From Pirellulales bacterium (GTDB taxonomy: Bacteria; Planctomycetota; Planctomycetia; Pirellulales; JAEUIK01): a stretch of DNA of 64,000 bases. Below are positions 26,068 through 35,603 of the stretch, in pieces. The notes beneath the pieces are model-generated. The model made no database searches. It was not told the origin of the DNA and was given only the letters and a program-made list of their open reading frames with translations. The translations under genes were made by a program, and so were the position numbers. Within the stretch, counting starts at the first letter, position 1. Every line of letters starts with the position of its first letter. The stretch covers positions 62,001 through 126,000 of the forward strand of contig JAIBBZ010000005.1 in NCBI GenBank assembly GCA_019694435.1, written 5' to 3'.

Positions 26068-26331
26068 CTAGCAGTGGCGATCCGCGCGACCGGGGGTTGA
26101 TTCCGCGCGCCGCTGGAACGCGCCTGCCGCTTGTTCTTTTCGCCGACGATTTGCGCTGCCCATCTGCAAGGAGTAATACATCAAGGTCATGCCGCACGCG
26201 AGGTAGAGCAGCGTGGCAACGGCGTCCAAGGCAATTCCCTGACGCAGGTAACCGTAGATGCCTGCCAATGCGAGGCAGAAAAAAAGCGTTGCGCCAATGA
26301 AGGTCGTCAAGTGAAAAGTCAGTTGGCGCAT
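26068..26331 (-). CDS. Small two-helix membrane protein, hypothetical
   Basis: The 87-residue product has two hydrophobic helices (about 8-28 and 36-57) and a strongly basic C-terminal tail. That is the layout of a small inner-membrane protein. It lies 77 bp downstream of mutY on the same strand and ends 4 bp from trpC. The hydrophobic pattern supports it as real. No family was recognised and the ribosome site is weak. Confidence 0.55.
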   Translation of the reverse strand: MRQLTFHLTTFIGATLFFCLALAGIYGYLRQGIALDAVATLLYLACGMTLMYYSLQMGSANRRRKEQAAGAFQRRAESTPGRADRHC

Positions 26332-26408
26332 CGGGTGGGCCTTGTGCAGTGAATGCTTGCTTCCTGCGTGGTCAATCGCGCGATCATGAGTAGTGTCATC
26401 TTAGCCGT

Positions 26409-27551
26409 TTACGCTTTGGTATTCGTGTCGCGGCCGAGGAGATCGGCAATCTTTCGCCCGGTCACCGATAGCGGGAGGTGCGCCAATTCATCCAGGGTCA
26501 GCCATCGGGCCGTGTCTCGCGGATCGGCGGCCGTCGCCTCGACCACGGTGAGCGTGATCCGAAACCTGGTGACCTGGTGACGCAGAGTCGTCAACGTGTC
26601 GCCGAGGCGGACCTTTTGACCAGTCGCCTGCTTGATGGCCGCGACGAGCTGACGTTTGACCGCCGCGTCGGGCACGGCCGGAAACGGCTCGGGCCAGGGA
26701 ATGCGGACAAAGTCCCAAAGTCCGGCCCAGCGCTCGCCCGGTTCGCGCTGGCACACGAGCACCCGACGGCCGCGATGGATGACGACGGCGACCTCGTGCA
26801 CCTGTTCGATCTGCGGCGGCCGCGCCGGCGGCGGAATCTGCTCGACCAGGCCCAGGGCCCGCGCGCGGCACAACGCCGCCACGGGACATTCCTCGCAGCG
26901 CGGCCTGCGCGGCGTGCAAATCGTGGCGCCCAGCTCCATTAGCGCCTGATTGAACGCGCCGGCGCCGCGGCGCGGGAGCCAATCGGCGGCGGCCTTCCAC
27001 AGGTGTTTTTGCCCGGCCGTCGAACGCGGATCGCCCCGGTAGCCCAACAGCCGGCTGTAGACGCGCAGCGTGTTTGCTTCGAGGATCGGTTCGGGCCGAT
27101 CGAAGGCGATCGACAGGATCGCGCCGGCCGTATAACGCCCGATGCCGGGCAGGCGTCTGACGGCCTCGGCGTCGCTCGGGAACTCGCCGGCATGTTCGGC
27201 GACGATCTGCTGTGCGGCGCGGTGCAACTGCCGGGCACGACGATAGTAGCCCAGCCCTTCCCAGTGTCGTAGGACCGCTTGTTCGGGTGCCGCCGCGAGG
27301 GTGCCGACATCGGGAAACCGGGCGACGAACCGTTCAAAATAGGGCACCACGGTCGCGACCTGGGTCTGCTGCAGCATGATCTCGCTGATCCAGACGCGAT
27401 AGGCCGTGGGTTCCTGACGCCAGGGTAGGGCCCGCGCCGCGCGGCCAAACCAAGATTTCAAGCGCCGCTGCAACGCGCGCACGGCGGCGGGCGAATCGAG
27501 TTGCACGGACAAATCATGCGGCGCGCGGCGCGAGCGAGTCGAGGAGGCCAT
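26409..27551 (-). CDS. mutY: A/G-specific adenine glycosylase with a Glu at the catalytic Asp position
   Basis: The 380-residue protein removes adenine mispaired with 8-oxoguanine. It has LPWR, YRVWISEIMLQQTQV with the catalytic Glu57, the HhH motif LPGIGRYTAGAI and the 4Fe-4S set C-x6-C-x2-C-x5-C (CTPRRPRCEECPVAALC). A C-terminal NUDIX-like recognition domain reads VLVCQREPGERWAGLWDF. Unusually, the second catalytic residue is Glu: PILEANTLRV replaces the usual PILDGNVKRV, so E158 stands where E. coli has D138. It is divergent from the gene at 27579 with only 27 bp between. The family call is firm; the effect of the substitution is unknown. Confidence 0.93.
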   Translation of the reverse strand: MASSTRSRRAPHDLSVQLDSPAAVRALQRRLKSWFGRAARALPWRQEPTAYRVWISEIMLQQTQVATVVPYFERFVARFPDVGTLAAAPEQAVLRHWEGLGYYRRARQLHRAAQQIVAEHAGEFPSDAEAVRRLPGIGRYTAGAILSIAFDRPEPILEANTLRVYSRLLGYRGDPRSTAGQKHLWKAAADWLPRRGAGAFNQALMELGATICTPRRPRCEECPVAALCRARALGLVEQIPPPARPPQIEQVHEVAVVIHRGRRVLVCQREPGERWAGLWDFVRIPWPEPFPAVPDAAVKRQLVAAIKQATGQKVRLGDTLTTLRHQVTRFRITLTVVEATAADPRDTARWLTLDELAHLPLSVTGRKIADLLGRDTNTKA

Positions 27552-27561
27552 CGCCCCAAGC

Positions 27562-27567
27562 TATAAT
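27562..27567 (+). promoter_or_regulatory. Possible -10 element in a 27-bp divergent gap
   Basis: A perfect TATAAT lies between mutY and the gene at 27579. A start point would fall about 5 nt before the ATG at 27579, which has no Shine-Dalgarno site, so that mRNA could be nearly leaderless. No good -35 is seen. Confidence 0.35.
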
Positions 27568-27578
27568 TCGACGCGATC

Positions 27579-28166
27579 ATGGCCAAGCACAAAAAACACT
27601 CGTCGCCGCGCCGGCACGAAAGCGGCAAATCGCAGCGCGGGGGCTACGCGCTGCGCCGGCTCGAGGATCGTTCGGGCTGGATGCTCGTCGCGCCGCGCGA
27701 CGCACGCCAACGAGCCGAAGACGTCGAAGAAGTCGCCGCGATGCTCGAGGCCGGCGAATGGGAGATCGCCGAGGACGAACTGCGCTGGCTGTTGGGCGAC
27801 TGCCACGATTTTCTCGACGCCCACGCCTTGCTGGGCGAGATCGCCCTAGAGCGGCAAGATTGGGCACTGGCCCGGGGACATTTCGGCTATGCCTGGGAGC
27901 TGGGCCGCGCGGCTCTGTCGGCGGCCGGAGTATCGGGCCTCCTGCCCTATGCGATCGCCGCAAATCAGCCGCTGTTGAACAGCGGCAAGGGACTCGCCTG
28001 GTGCCTGCACAAGCAGGGTCATCACCGCCTGGCGCTGGACGTGCTGGCCCAATTGCGCGCGCTGGACCCGACGGACCCGCTGGGCGCGGAATTGCTCGCC
28101 GCGGAAATTCGCCGTGCCGCGGAATCGGGGCGCGGCCCGAGCCTGCCGGTCGTCGAGCGCGACTGA
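27579..28166 (+). CDS. Hypothetical TPR-like helical protein
   Basis: The 195-residue protein has a basic N-terminal tail, then a helical-repeat pattern (EEVAAMLEAGEWEIAEDELRW, AHALLGEIALERQDWALARGHF, ALDVLAQLRALDPTDPLGAEL). This resembles two or three degenerate TPRs. It is transcribed away from mutY. A conserved aromatic/acidic stretch (LRRLEDRSGWMLVAPRDARQ) near residue 25 does not match a family I know. Cytoplasmic location is likely. Confidence 0.65.
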   Translation: MAKHKKHSSPRRHESGKSQRGGYALRRLEDRSGWMLVAPRDARQRAEDVEEVAAMLEAGEWEIAEDELRWLLGDCHDFLDAHALLGEIALERQDWALARGHFGYAWELGRAALSAAGVSGLLPYAIAANQPLLNSGKGLAWCLHKQGHHRLALDVLAQLRALDPTDPLGAELLAAEIRRAAESGRGPSLPVVERD

Positions 28167-28199
28167 TCACTGATTGGTGTGCTTGACCTGTCGGCCTGC

Positions 28200-28856
28200 T
28201 CAACCGGCCGTGTGCAGCATTTGCTCGATGAGCTTGGCGATCTCGACAGCACCGTCGACCCAGCGCTGGCCAATCAAGACCAGAATCGCGACGCCCACCG
28301 CGACCAGCGCGGTACCGGACACGTTGGGCGTGACGCTCCTGGGCGTCAGCACGTCGGCAAGCCGCGCCTCGAGCGCCTTCCAGCCGTCGAGCGACTGGTG
28401 TTCGCCGATCGAAACCAGCGATGTGTTGCGTACGACCGGCACGCTGTCGAGATGAAACTGCACCTGTCGATTGGGGAGCACGTAGGTGTCGCCCACGGTC
28501 GTCGCACAGCCATCAAGCTGGCGGGTCACGTCGCCGACTGCCTGCCGGACGATGGCGGTCGGGCAGTTGTAAATGGTCAGCCGGGGCCGCTGCAGCAGGA
28601 TCAGCAGCGTCGCACCGAGGAAGTACAGGCCCGCGATCATCGCCCAGGCCTTGGCGCCATAGACCGTGGCCGCTGCGCGCGGCAGGAAGAGCTCGATCGG
28701 TCCGACGGTCAGCATGCCTGCCAACGCGATGGCCAGCGCACACGATTCGCGCCCCCCGCTGACGACCCACGGCTTCCGCGAAAGATTTAGCAGTCCCACG
28801 GCGATCAGGTAAACCGCCAAGGGTCCAAAGGCCAACGCCAAGCGCAAAGGGTCCAT
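28200..28856 (-). CDS. Hypothetical inner-membrane protein
   Basis: The 218-residue protein has three N-terminal hydrophobic helices (about 7-24, 40-58 and 70-87) and one near the C-terminus (about 182-198). Between them is a soluble middle part (CPTAIVRQAVGDVTRQLDG ... QVQFHLDSVPVVRNTSLVS). It is the last gene of a leftward run: GT9 glycosyltransferase, M28 peptidase, small membrane protein, then this gene. It was not recognised; the membrane prediction is clear. Confidence 0.65.
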   Translation of the reverse strand: MDPLRLALAFGPLAVYLIAVGLLNLSRKPWVVSGGRESCALAIALAGMLTVGPIELFLPRAAATVYGAKAWAMIAGLYFLGATLLILLQRPRLTIYNCPTAIVRQAVGDVTRQLDGCATTVGDTYVLPNRQVQFHLDSVPVVRNTSLVSIGEHQSLDGWKALEARLADVLTPRSVTPNVSGTALVAVGVAILVLIGQRWVDGAVEIAKLIEQMLHTAG

Positions 28857-28927
28857 CGTCGACTGCTAGGGGTCAAATACCGTGTCGGGAGCGTGCCCGC
28901 GCAGCGTACGAGGCCCCCGGCCCCCGG

Positions 28928-29308
28928 TCAACCGGGCCGGTCGTCGGCTTCTTGCTGCGCCCTGGGGGGCTGCCGCCGCGCGGCCGTTTCGCTCAATTTG
29001 GTTCGCAGTTCCTGGCGCAATTGTCGACGGCGGGTCGCGCCTTGACGCATGATCGATCCGGCGTCCCAGCCGGCGAGCACCAACAGGCCGGCCGCTCCGA
29101 TCGCGACGGCCAGCCAGCACGCTGCGAAAGCCACGGGATATTCCAGCGGCTGCAAGATCAGGCCCACGGCCATCAAGAAGGCCACGACGACCATCAGCAG
29201 GTTGGCGATTTCGCGGCTGCCCCGGCGCTCAGAGGATCGTTGCTGACGTTGTACGAGCACCAGGCCCACCAGCAGCACGATCACGGGGAATGCCAGCCAG
29301 TAGCCCAC
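28928..29308 (-). CDS. Small hypothetical membrane protein
   Basis: The 126-residue protein has three hydrophobic helices (about 4-20, 35-52 and 57-80), then a basic, Gln/Arg-rich cytoplasmic tail. It starts 10 bp after the M28 peptidase stop codon, so translation is likely coupled. No family was recognised. Confidence 0.6.
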   Translation of the reverse strand: MGYWLAFPVIVLLVGLVLVQRQQRSSERRGSREIANLLMVVVAFLMAVGLILQPLEYPVAFAACWLAVAIGAAGLLVLAGWDAGSIMRQGATRRRQLRQELRTKLSETAARRQPPRAQQEADDRPG

Positions 29309-29318
29309 GATGCCCTCG

Positions 29319-30317
29319 CTAGCGGGCCTGCTGGAGCCAGGTGCGCACGACCCAGCCGACCTTGGCCAGGCTGAGCGCCGAGCAGCGTGCCGGCACGTCG
29401 TCCTGGGTGTGCCACGGCGGATAGTCGAAGTCGATCACGTCGCAAGTCGGGATCCGGGCGACGTTGCGCAACGGCAGGTGGTCGTCGCGGATTTCATGCT
29501 TAGGTCGAGGGACGAACTCGCGCACGCCCAGGTCGGCGGCCGTCTGCCACAGGGCCTCGACCAGCGGCCGCGTATCGCGCCACAGCAGGCTGTTACGCTC
29601 TTGATAAATCTGCAGGTCGGCATCGGCGACCATGTCGAGCACAATGCCCCAGCGGTAACGGTAGGGCGGCGGATTCTTGGCATATTGACCGGCGAAGAAC
29701 TCGGAGCCGAGAAAATAGGGCTGCCGATCGTCGAACACGAATTCTTCGGCATCGACCAGCAGGAAATCGACGCCGAGCTGCCCCGGCCATTTGCGCGATT
29801 GAAACTGGCTGAAATCGTGAGCCAGCTCCATCAGCAGCGCCGTGCCGCTGGCCCCGTCGTTGGCGCCGACGAATGTCCCCCGCGGGTTCTGCGGGTCGCG
29901 ATCGGGGAACGGGCGCGTGTCGTAATGCGCCACGAGCAAGACGCGCTCGCGCGACTGGGGATGCCAGGTCACCAGCAGGTTCGTGCCGATCACGGGCTGT
30001 CCGGTCACGGGATGGCGAAACTGAAACGCTTGCCGTGTGATCTGGCCGCCGAGTTTCTGAAAGTGCTCGATGAGCAATTGCTGCTGCCGGGACATGGCCT
30101 CGGAACCGGTTGGCCGCGGGCCCAGGGCGCAGAGCTGTTCCAAGTAGCCGTAGGCGCGGCGGCCGTTGAAATCGATGTCTTCCAGTGTCAGCCGCGATTT
30201 TTCGCCGGCTTGCCTGCCGCTGTGGCCAGGCTGGGTAAAGAGCAGGTAACCGGCCACCACGCTGCTGACTACGACCACGGCAGCCAGGAACAAGGTCTGT
30301 CCGGTAGGTTTACGCAT
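29319..30317 (-). CDS. M28-family metallopeptidase / glutaminyl cyclase-like protein
   Basis: The 332-residue protein from ATG 30317 (GGAG 8 nt upstream) has an N-terminal membrane anchor (about 8-25). The di-zinc M28 fold shows VLLVAHYDTRPFPD, GANDGASGTALLMELA, DFLLVDAEEF, GIVLDMVAD and DVIDFDYPPWHTQDD. The lack of a clear peptidase-specific insertion and the DFDYPPWHT ending resemble glutaminyl-peptide cyclotransferases. Either aminopeptidase or glutaminyl cyclase activity is possible. It probably acts outside the cytoplasmic membrane. It lies between a GT9 glycosyltransferase and small membrane proteins in one leftward unit. Confidence 0.85.
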   Translation of the reverse strand: MRKPTGQTLFLAAVVVVSSVVAGYLLFTQPGHSGRQAGEKSRLTLEDIDFNGRRAYGYLEQLCALGPRPTGSEAMSRQQQLLIEHFQKLGGQITRQAFQFRHPVTGQPVIGTNLLVTWHPQSRERVLLVAHYDTRPFPDRDPQNPRGTFVGANDGASGTALLMELAHDFSQFQSRKWPGQLGVDFLLVDAEEFVFDDRQPYFLGSEFFAGQYAKNPPPYRYRWGIVLDMVADADLQIYQERNSLLWRDTRPLVEALWQTAADLGVREFVPRPKHEIRDDHLPLRNVARIPTCDVIDFDYPPWHTQDDVPARCSALSLAKVGWVVRTWLQQAR

Positions 30318-30401
30318 GTCTGCTCCGGCCTGGTCGGGTGTGGCCATTGTACCGCTCCACGCCGTGCAGGGGTTGCTGTCCCGAGTGCCGTTCGAGGCCA
30401 T

Positions 30402-31475
30402 TCAACTCGCCTGCCGGGACGGATGGGCCACCCAATCGGACAGGGCCGCGCGAACCAGGGGCCAAACGCGTTCGGGCACCAGTTCGGCCATGCAGTGCAT
30501 CGTGGGACACGTTCGTACGTAGCTCGCTGCGCAGGCGACCCCCGTGGCGGCGATCCGGTGGCCTGCGCCAAAGGGGCCCGCCCGGCGCGGGCTCGTGCAG
30601 GTGAACACTCCAAGAACCGGTGTACTGCATGCTGCCGCCAGGTGCATCGGGCCCGAGTCGTTCGACAGCAACATGTCGGCCAGGTCGCACGCTGCGGCGA
30701 GCTGCTTGAGCGTCGTGCGGCCGGCCAAGTCGACAACGTGCCGGGTTTTCAGGTGTTGCCGTACGGCGGCCGTGAGCAGGGTTTCTTCCGGGCCACCGAG
30801 GAGCACGATGCTTGCGCCGAATTCGCGTACCGCGCGATCTGCGACTTGGGAAAACGAGGCCGGCGGCCAGCGTTTCGTTTCCCAACGCGCCCCGGGGTGA
30901 ATCGCCAGCCACGGGCGCGGCAGGCCGTGCAGCAGGTCGACGACCGCGCGCCGGTCGCTATCCGGAATCGAAGGCGCGGTGACGCGCGGCGCACCCTCGC
31001 AGCCCAGCGCGGCCGCCAGCAGCCAATAGCGCTCGACAGCAGGCAGGTCGACGTCGGGCACCGCGACGAGATCGGTATAGGCCAGGCTGGCACCTTCGCG
31101 GGCATTGGCAAAACCTACCCGGCGGGCCGCGCCCGTCGCCCAGGTCACGGCGCCGCTGCGCAGCAGGCCTTGCACGTCGATGGCCAGGTCGAACCGCCCT
31201 GCCCGCAGCTCGCGCCACAATGCGGGAACGCTCGCCCAGGGGCGATCGGCCAGTTGCTGGCGATCGAAAGGCACGATCCCGTCGAGGCCCGGTTGGCCTT
31301 CCAGGAGCGGCACCAGGCCGCGGTGGAGCACCCAGGTGATCTTGGCCTGCGGCCAGCGTGCGCGCAGACCGGCCAGCAGGGGCAGAGTCTGCACGACGTC
31401 GCCCAGAGCGCTCGGTTTGATCAGGCAGATCCGCTCAGGGCGCAGCTCTGCCAGCGGGGTCTTGCGTGCATCCAT
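30402..31475 (-). CDS. Glycosyltransferase family 9 (heptosyltransferase-like)
   Basis: The 357-residue protein shows the GT9 signature: ICLIKPSALGDVVQTLPLLAGLRARWP, FDLAIDVQGLLRSG, AIHPGARWETKRWP and LLSNDSGPMHLAAACSTPVLGVF. GT-B enzymes of this type transfer heptose or another sugar in lipopolysaccharide core assembly. It heads a four-gene leftward run and is divergent from the hydrolase gene at 31637. The sugar substrate cannot be told from sequence alone. Confidence 0.9.
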   Translation of the reverse strand: MDARKTPLAELRPERICLIKPSALGDVVQTLPLLAGLRARWPQAKITWVLHRGLVPLLEGQPGLDGIVPFDRQQLADRPWASVPALWRELRAGRFDLAIDVQGLLRSGAVTWATGAARRVGFANAREGASLAYTDLVAVPDVDLPAVERYWLLAAALGCEGAPRVTAPSIPDSDRRAVVDLLHGLPRPWLAIHPGARWETKRWPPASFSQVADRAVREFGASIVLLGGPEETLLTAAVRQHLKTRHVVDLAGRTTLKQLAAACDLADMLLSNDSGPMHLAAACSTPVLGVFTCTSPRRAGPFGAGHRIAATGVACAASYVRTCPTMHCMAELVPERVWPLVRAALSDWVAHPSRQAS

Positions 31476-31501
31476 GCGAGGCCTCTCGCTTCCGGGCTGG
31501 C

Positions 31502-31530
31502 TTGGGGTCGCCCGGCGGGGCAGTTATAGT
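31502..31530 (+). promoter_or_regulatory. Candidate promoter for the secreted hydrolase gene
   Basis: TTGGGG (31502-31507) and TATAGT (31525-31530) are separated by 17 bp. They lie in the divergent gap ahead of the gene starting at 31637 and would give a leader of about 100 nt. Confidence 0.35.
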
Positions 31531-31636
31531 AGCCGAGGTGCCCTGGGCCGGGGAACATGACTCTTGCTGGTTCCCGGTCGCCCGCCTGCACCAGCCCACC
31601 CGCTTTGCCCCCCCTATTGCCGCCGGAGATGTCTGC

Positions 31637-32644
31637 ATGTGCCGGTTTCGTCACGCGTTGCTGGTTGTCGCCTTCCTGCTCCTAGCTGGGCCGGCCGCCG
31701 CCGCGTCGCCGCCGCCGCGCAGCGGACAGGTGAATTTTGAACCCGCGCCGAACGAGGAGATCGTGCCGCCGCACTTTCATCTCGATGCGCACACGTTCGA
31801 GTTCCAGCAGAAGTTCCTCGACAGCGTGTCGAAGAAAGTCGAGCTGTCCGAGGTGACGTTCCCCTCGCCGGTGGAGACGCCGCACCCGAACAACAACACC
31901 GTCCATTGTGAGTACTTCCGGCCGGTGTCCGAAGGCAAGCATCCGGGCGTGGTGGTGCTGCACATCCTGGGCGGCGATTTCGACCTGGCGCGACTGGTCG
32001 CGCGACAGTTGGCATATAACAACGTCGCGGCGTTGTTCCTCAAGCTGCCGTACTATGGCCCGCGCGAACAGCCAGGTTCGGGCGTGCAGATGATCTCGCC
32101 CGATCCGCACCAGACGGTCAAAGGCATGACCCAGGCGGTGCTCGACATTCGCCGCGCCGCTGCCTGGCTCGCCGCGCAGCCCGAGATCGACCCGGCGCAG
32201 TTGGGGATCACCGGCATCAGCCTCGGCGGCATCACCAGCGCGGTGGCGGCAGCGGGCGAACCCCGATTCGCCAAGGTGGGCCTGATGCTCGCCGGCGGCG
32301 ACTTCAGCCGCATCGCCTGGGAGTCGGAAGAGACCAAGGCCTTGCGCGAGGGCTGGGAAGCCCAAGGTAAGACCATCGAGGAGCTGGCCGAGGTCATCAA
32401 GCCGATCGACCCGGTGACCTTTGCCGCGAACGTGCGCGGCCGCAAGATCCTGATGCTCAACGCGCGGAACGACGAGGTCGTGCCGCCGGCATGCACCGAG
32501 GCTCTGTGGGAGGCGTTGGGCAAGCCGGAGATTGTCTGGTGGAATGCCGGGCACTATACCGCCGCGAGATTCGTCTTCGAGGGACTGGCACGGTTGACCC
32601 GATTCTTCCAACCCGACGCACCCGGCACGCCGCTGGCACAATAG
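31637..32644 (+). CDS. Secreted alpha/beta hydrolase (dienelactone hydrolase-like)
   Basis: The 335-residue protein starts at ATG 31637 (GGAG about 10 nt upstream) with a clear signal peptide (ALLVVAFLLLAGPAAA). The hydrolase fold shows GVVVLHILGGDFDLARLVARQLA, the nucleophile elbow GITGISLGGITS, an acid after ILMLNARNDEVVPP and a histidine in WWNAGHYT. An intact Ser/Asp/His triad is therefore likely. It should act in the periplasm; the substrate is unknown. Confidence 0.82.
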   Translation: MCRFRHALLVVAFLLLAGPAAAASPPPRSGQVNFEPAPNEEIVPPHFHLDAHTFEFQQKFLDSVSKKVELSEVTFPSPVETPHPNNNTVHCEYFRPVSEGKHPGVVVLHILGGDFDLARLVARQLAYNNVAALFLKLPYYGPREQPGSGVQMISPDPHQTVKGMTQAVLDIRRAAAWLAAQPEIDPAQLGITGISLGGITSAVAAAGEPRFAKVGLMLAGGDFSRIAWESEETKALREGWEAQGKTIEELAEVIKPIDPVTFAANVRGRKILMLNARNDEVVPPACTEALWEALGKPEIVWWNAGHYTAARFVFEGLARLTRFFQPDAPGTPLAQ

Positions 32645-32694
32645 CCTGCGCGTCGCAGCCGCGCCGGGCATGCCCGCGACGGTAGAATGCAGGC

Positions 32695-34686
32695 ATGCCC
32701 GCCAACGAAGCCCAGCCCCGTCTGCCGATCGCGGCCCTGACGCAACCGCCCTCCCCTTGCCTGCCGATGACGCGGGCCGAGATGGAGGCGCGCGGCTGGG
32801 ACTGGGTCGACGTGGTGTTCGTCACCGGCGACGCGTACGTCGATCATCCGAGCTTCGCCATGGCGCTGTTGGGCCGGCTGCTCGAGGCCGAAGGCTACCG
32901 CGTGGGCATGCTCAGCCAGCCCGACTGGCGGTCGTGCGAGCCGTGGCGCACCTTCGGCCAGCCCCGGCTGTTCTTCGCCGTCAGCGCGGGGAACATGGAC
33001 TCGATGATCAATCACTACACGGCCAACAAGAAGGTTCGTAACGACGACGCCTATAGTCCCGACGGGCGAATCGGCTGCCGGCCCGATCGGGCCACCTTGG
33101 CCTACTGCCAACGCGCGCGCGAGGCCTACAAGGGTGTGCCGATCGTCTGCGGCGGGGTCGAGGCCAGCTTGCGGCGCATCGCCCATTACGACTATTGGAG
33201 CGATACGGTCCGGCGTGCGATCTTGATGGACTGCAAGGCCGACCTGCTCGTCTTCGGCATGGGCGAAACGCCGATTCTCGAGATCGCCCGGCGACTCAAG
33301 GCAGGCAAGCATCTGCGCGAGTTGCGCGGGCTGCGTGGCGTGGCCTATCGCGTGGGCGCGAGCGAAGCGACCCCGCGCGAAGACGAAAAATCCGTCGTCC
33401 TGCCGAGCTTCGAAGAAGTCTTGCGCGACAAGCGGGCGTTTGCCGACATGACGCGGCTGGCGCACCACGAGACGAATCCGCACAATGGCCGCCGGCTGCT
33501 GCAACAGCACGATCGCGAATGGATCGTCGTCAACCCACCCTCGCTCCCTTTGGACCAGGCGACGATGGATCGCGTGTATGGGCTTCCCTACACGCGCCGT
33601 CCGCACCCGGTATATGGCCAGGCGCGGATCCCGGCCTTTGAGGTCGTGCGGCATTCGGTGCAGATCATGCGCGGCTGTTTCGGCGGCTGCACATTCTGCT
33701 CGATCACGGCGCACGAGGGGCGGATCATTCAAAGCCGTTCGCAGGAATCAGTGCTCGGCGAGATTCGCCGCATGAGCGAAGATCCCGAGTTCTCCGGCAC
33801 GGTGAGCGATATCGGCGGGCCCACGGCCAATATGTACCAGATGCGCTGCACCCGTCCCGAGGTCGAGGCGGTGTGTCGGCGGTTGAGCTGCGTGCACCCC
33901 AAGATCTGCAAGCTGTTGGGCACCGATCATGGTCCGCTCGTGCAGCTCATGCGGCGGGCGCGCAAGGAACCAGGCGTGAAGCAGGTGCTCGTGGCGTCGG
34001 GCATTCGCATGGACCTCGCCCGCCGCGACCCGGCCTATTTGGACGAGCTGGTGCGGCATCACGTCGGCGGCTATCTGAAGGTCGCGCCCGAGCACACCGA
34101 TCCGGAGGTGCTGCGGCTGATGAAGAAGCCGGACGCGGAGGATTTCCAACAGTTCGATCGGCAGTTCAAGGCCGCCTCGGCCCGCGCTGGCAAGAAGCAG
34201 TACCTGGTGCCCTATTACATCGCCAGCCATCCGGGCAGCGATTTGCGGGCGATGATCGACCTGGCCGTGTTTCTCAAACGGCACAATTACAAGCCCGACC
34301 AGGTGCAAGATTTCATCCCCAGCCCGTTCGATATCGCGGCCTGCATGTATCACACGGGCCTGGACCCGATGACCATGCAGCCCGTCGAGACGGCAAAGCA
34401 CCTGCGCGATCGCAAACAGCAGCGGGCCTTGCTGCAATTCTTCAAACCGGAGAATTACTTCGAGGTTCGCCAGGCGCTTGAGCGCGCCGGCCGTCAGGAT
34501 TTGATTGGCTCGGGCTGCGATTGCCTGATTCCTGCCCGACCGCCGGCCGAGGCCTTGAATAAGCGGCGCGCACAGGCGAACAAGCGGCTGAAGAAATCGC
34601 AGCGCAAGCCGGCCAAGGACGCGGCGCCGGGGTATCGCCCGGGCCGAAAATCGGCGCAGCGCCGGCCGCGGCAATCGACCGACTGA
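32695..34686 (+). CDS. YgiQ-family radical SAM protein
   Basis: The 663-residue protein matches the YgiQ/UPF0313 family throughout: an N-terminal DUF3362-type start ([26 protein letters not shown]), the 4Fe-4S motif [30 protein letters not shown] and [19 protein letters not shown] basic Lys/Arg-rich tail closes it. The molecular reaction of this widespread family is not established. It is followed after 6 bp by an RNA methyltransferase-like gene, in a run with a second RNA methyltransferase. Confidence 0.93.
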   Translation: MPANEAQPRLPIAALTQPPSPCLPMTRAEMEARGWDWVDVVFVTGDAYVDHPSFAMALLGRLLEAEGYRVGMLSQPDWRSCEPWRTFGQPRLFFAVSAGNMDSMINHYTANKKVRNDDAYSPDGRIGCRPDRATLAYCQRAREAYKGVPIVCGGVEASLRRIAHYDYWSDTVRRAILMDCKADLLVFGMGETPILEIARRLKAGKHLRELRGLRGVAYRVGASEATPREDEKSVVLPSFEEVLRDKRAFADMTRLAHHETNPHNGRRLLQQHDREWIVVNPPSLPLDQATMDRVYGLPYTRRPHPVYGQARIPAFEVVRHSVQIMRGCFGGCTFCSITAHEGRIIQSRSQESVLGEIRRMSEDPEFSGTVSDIGGPTANMYQMRCTRPEVEAVCRRLSCVHPKICKLLGTDHGPLVQLMRRARKEPGVKQVLVASGIRMDLARRDPAYLDELVRHHVGGYLKVAPEHTDPEVLRLMKKPDAEDFQQFDRQFKAASARAGKKQYLVPYYIASHPGSDLRAMIDLAVFLKRHNYKPDQVQDFIPSPFDIAACMYHTGLDPMTMQPVETAKHLRDRKQQRALLQFFKPENYFEVRQALERAGRQDLIGSGCDCLIPARPPAEALNKRRAQANKRLKKSQRKPAKDAAPGYRPGRKSAQRRPRQSTD

Positions 34687-34692
34687 CGCCCG

Positions 34693-35580
34693 ATGCACTA
34701 CTTCGCCGAGCAGCAATACGAGCTCATCGACTTCGGCGCCGGTCGCAAGCTCGAGCGATTTGGCGGCGTCGTTGTCGATCGGCCTTGTCCAGCGGCAGAC
34801 CAGGCGCCGCGCGCATGTCCGCAGCGCTGGTGCGATGCCGTTGGCCACTTCGATCGCACGGCCGGCGCAGGCTGGCAATGGCAGAGCGCTTCGCCGGACG
34901 CCTGGAGCCTGTGCTTTGCGGTCGATCAGGGCACCAGTGTGGAAACTGTCGCGGTCGAGTTGCGCGCCACCGATGCGGGGCAGGTCGGTTTTTTCCCCGA
35001 GCAAGCCGGCAACTGGTTGAGCATTTCCCAGTACGCGGCCGTCGTCCGGCGGCCGGCGCGTGTGTTGAACCTGTTCGCCTATACCGGGGCCAGCACGCTG
35101 GTGGTGGCGGCCTGCGGCGCCGAGGTGACGCACGTCGACGCGGCCCGCGGCGCGGTGACCTGGGCGCGCGCGAACGCACAGCGTTCGGGGCTGGCCGCGG
35201 CTCCGATTCGCTGGATCGTCGACGATGCCCGGGCGTACGTCGCGCGGGAACGCCGCCGCGGGCGGAGTTACGACCTTGTGATCCTCGATCCGCCGAGCTA
35301 CGGTCATGGCGCCGGCGGCGCGGCCTGGCAGCTCGTGCGCGATCTGCCCGATCTGCTGGCCGGCTGCTGGGCACTGCTGGCCGCTTCGCCGCAGCCGGCC
35401 ATGCTGGCCAGTTGTCACACGCAGGGGTTCACCGCGCGCGATCTGGCCGCGTGGATTCAACCTGGGGCGCCGCGAACCGCGCGGCTGCGTGCCGTCGATC
35501 TGGAGTTGGTGACCAGCGACGGTCGAAGGTTGCCGAGCGGCGTGGCGGTGCGCTGCATCTGTACACCCAGCGGCGGTTGA
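34693..35580 (+). CDS. RlmI/RlmK-type class I SAM-dependent methyltransferase
   Basis: The 295-residue protein has the SAM motif VLNLFAYTGASTLVVAACGAEVTHVD and the NPPY-like catalytic motif YDLVILDPPSYG. This places it with the C-terminal domains of RlmI/RlmK rRNA methyltransferases. The PUA domain typical of RlmI is absent. Many phyla carry this short form. Its gene lies between YgiQ and a TrmH-family gene, so RNA modification is the likely theme. Confidence 0.85.
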   Translation: MHYFAEQQYELIDFGAGRKLERFGGVVVDRPCPAADQAPRACPQRWCDAVGHFDRTAGAGWQWQSASPDAWSLCFAVDQGTSVETVAVELRATDAGQVGFFPEQAGNWLSISQYAAVVRRPARVLNLFAYTGASTLVVAACGAEVTHVDAARGAVTWARANAQRSGLAAAPIRWIVDDARAYVARERRRGRSYDLVILDPPSYGHGAGGAAWQLVRDLPDLLAGCWALLAASPQPAMLASCHTQGFTARDLAAWIQPGAPRTARLRAVDLELVTSDGRRLPSGVAVRCICTPSGG

Positions 35581-35603
35581 ATAGCGATCGTTCGAGGGTT
35601 TGC

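Noticed and set aside
29310..31529. 739-codon frame on the plus strand
   Set aside because: It is antisense to the M28 peptidase and GT9 genes, which have clear motifs. High GC at third positions leaves few stop codons on the opposite strand.
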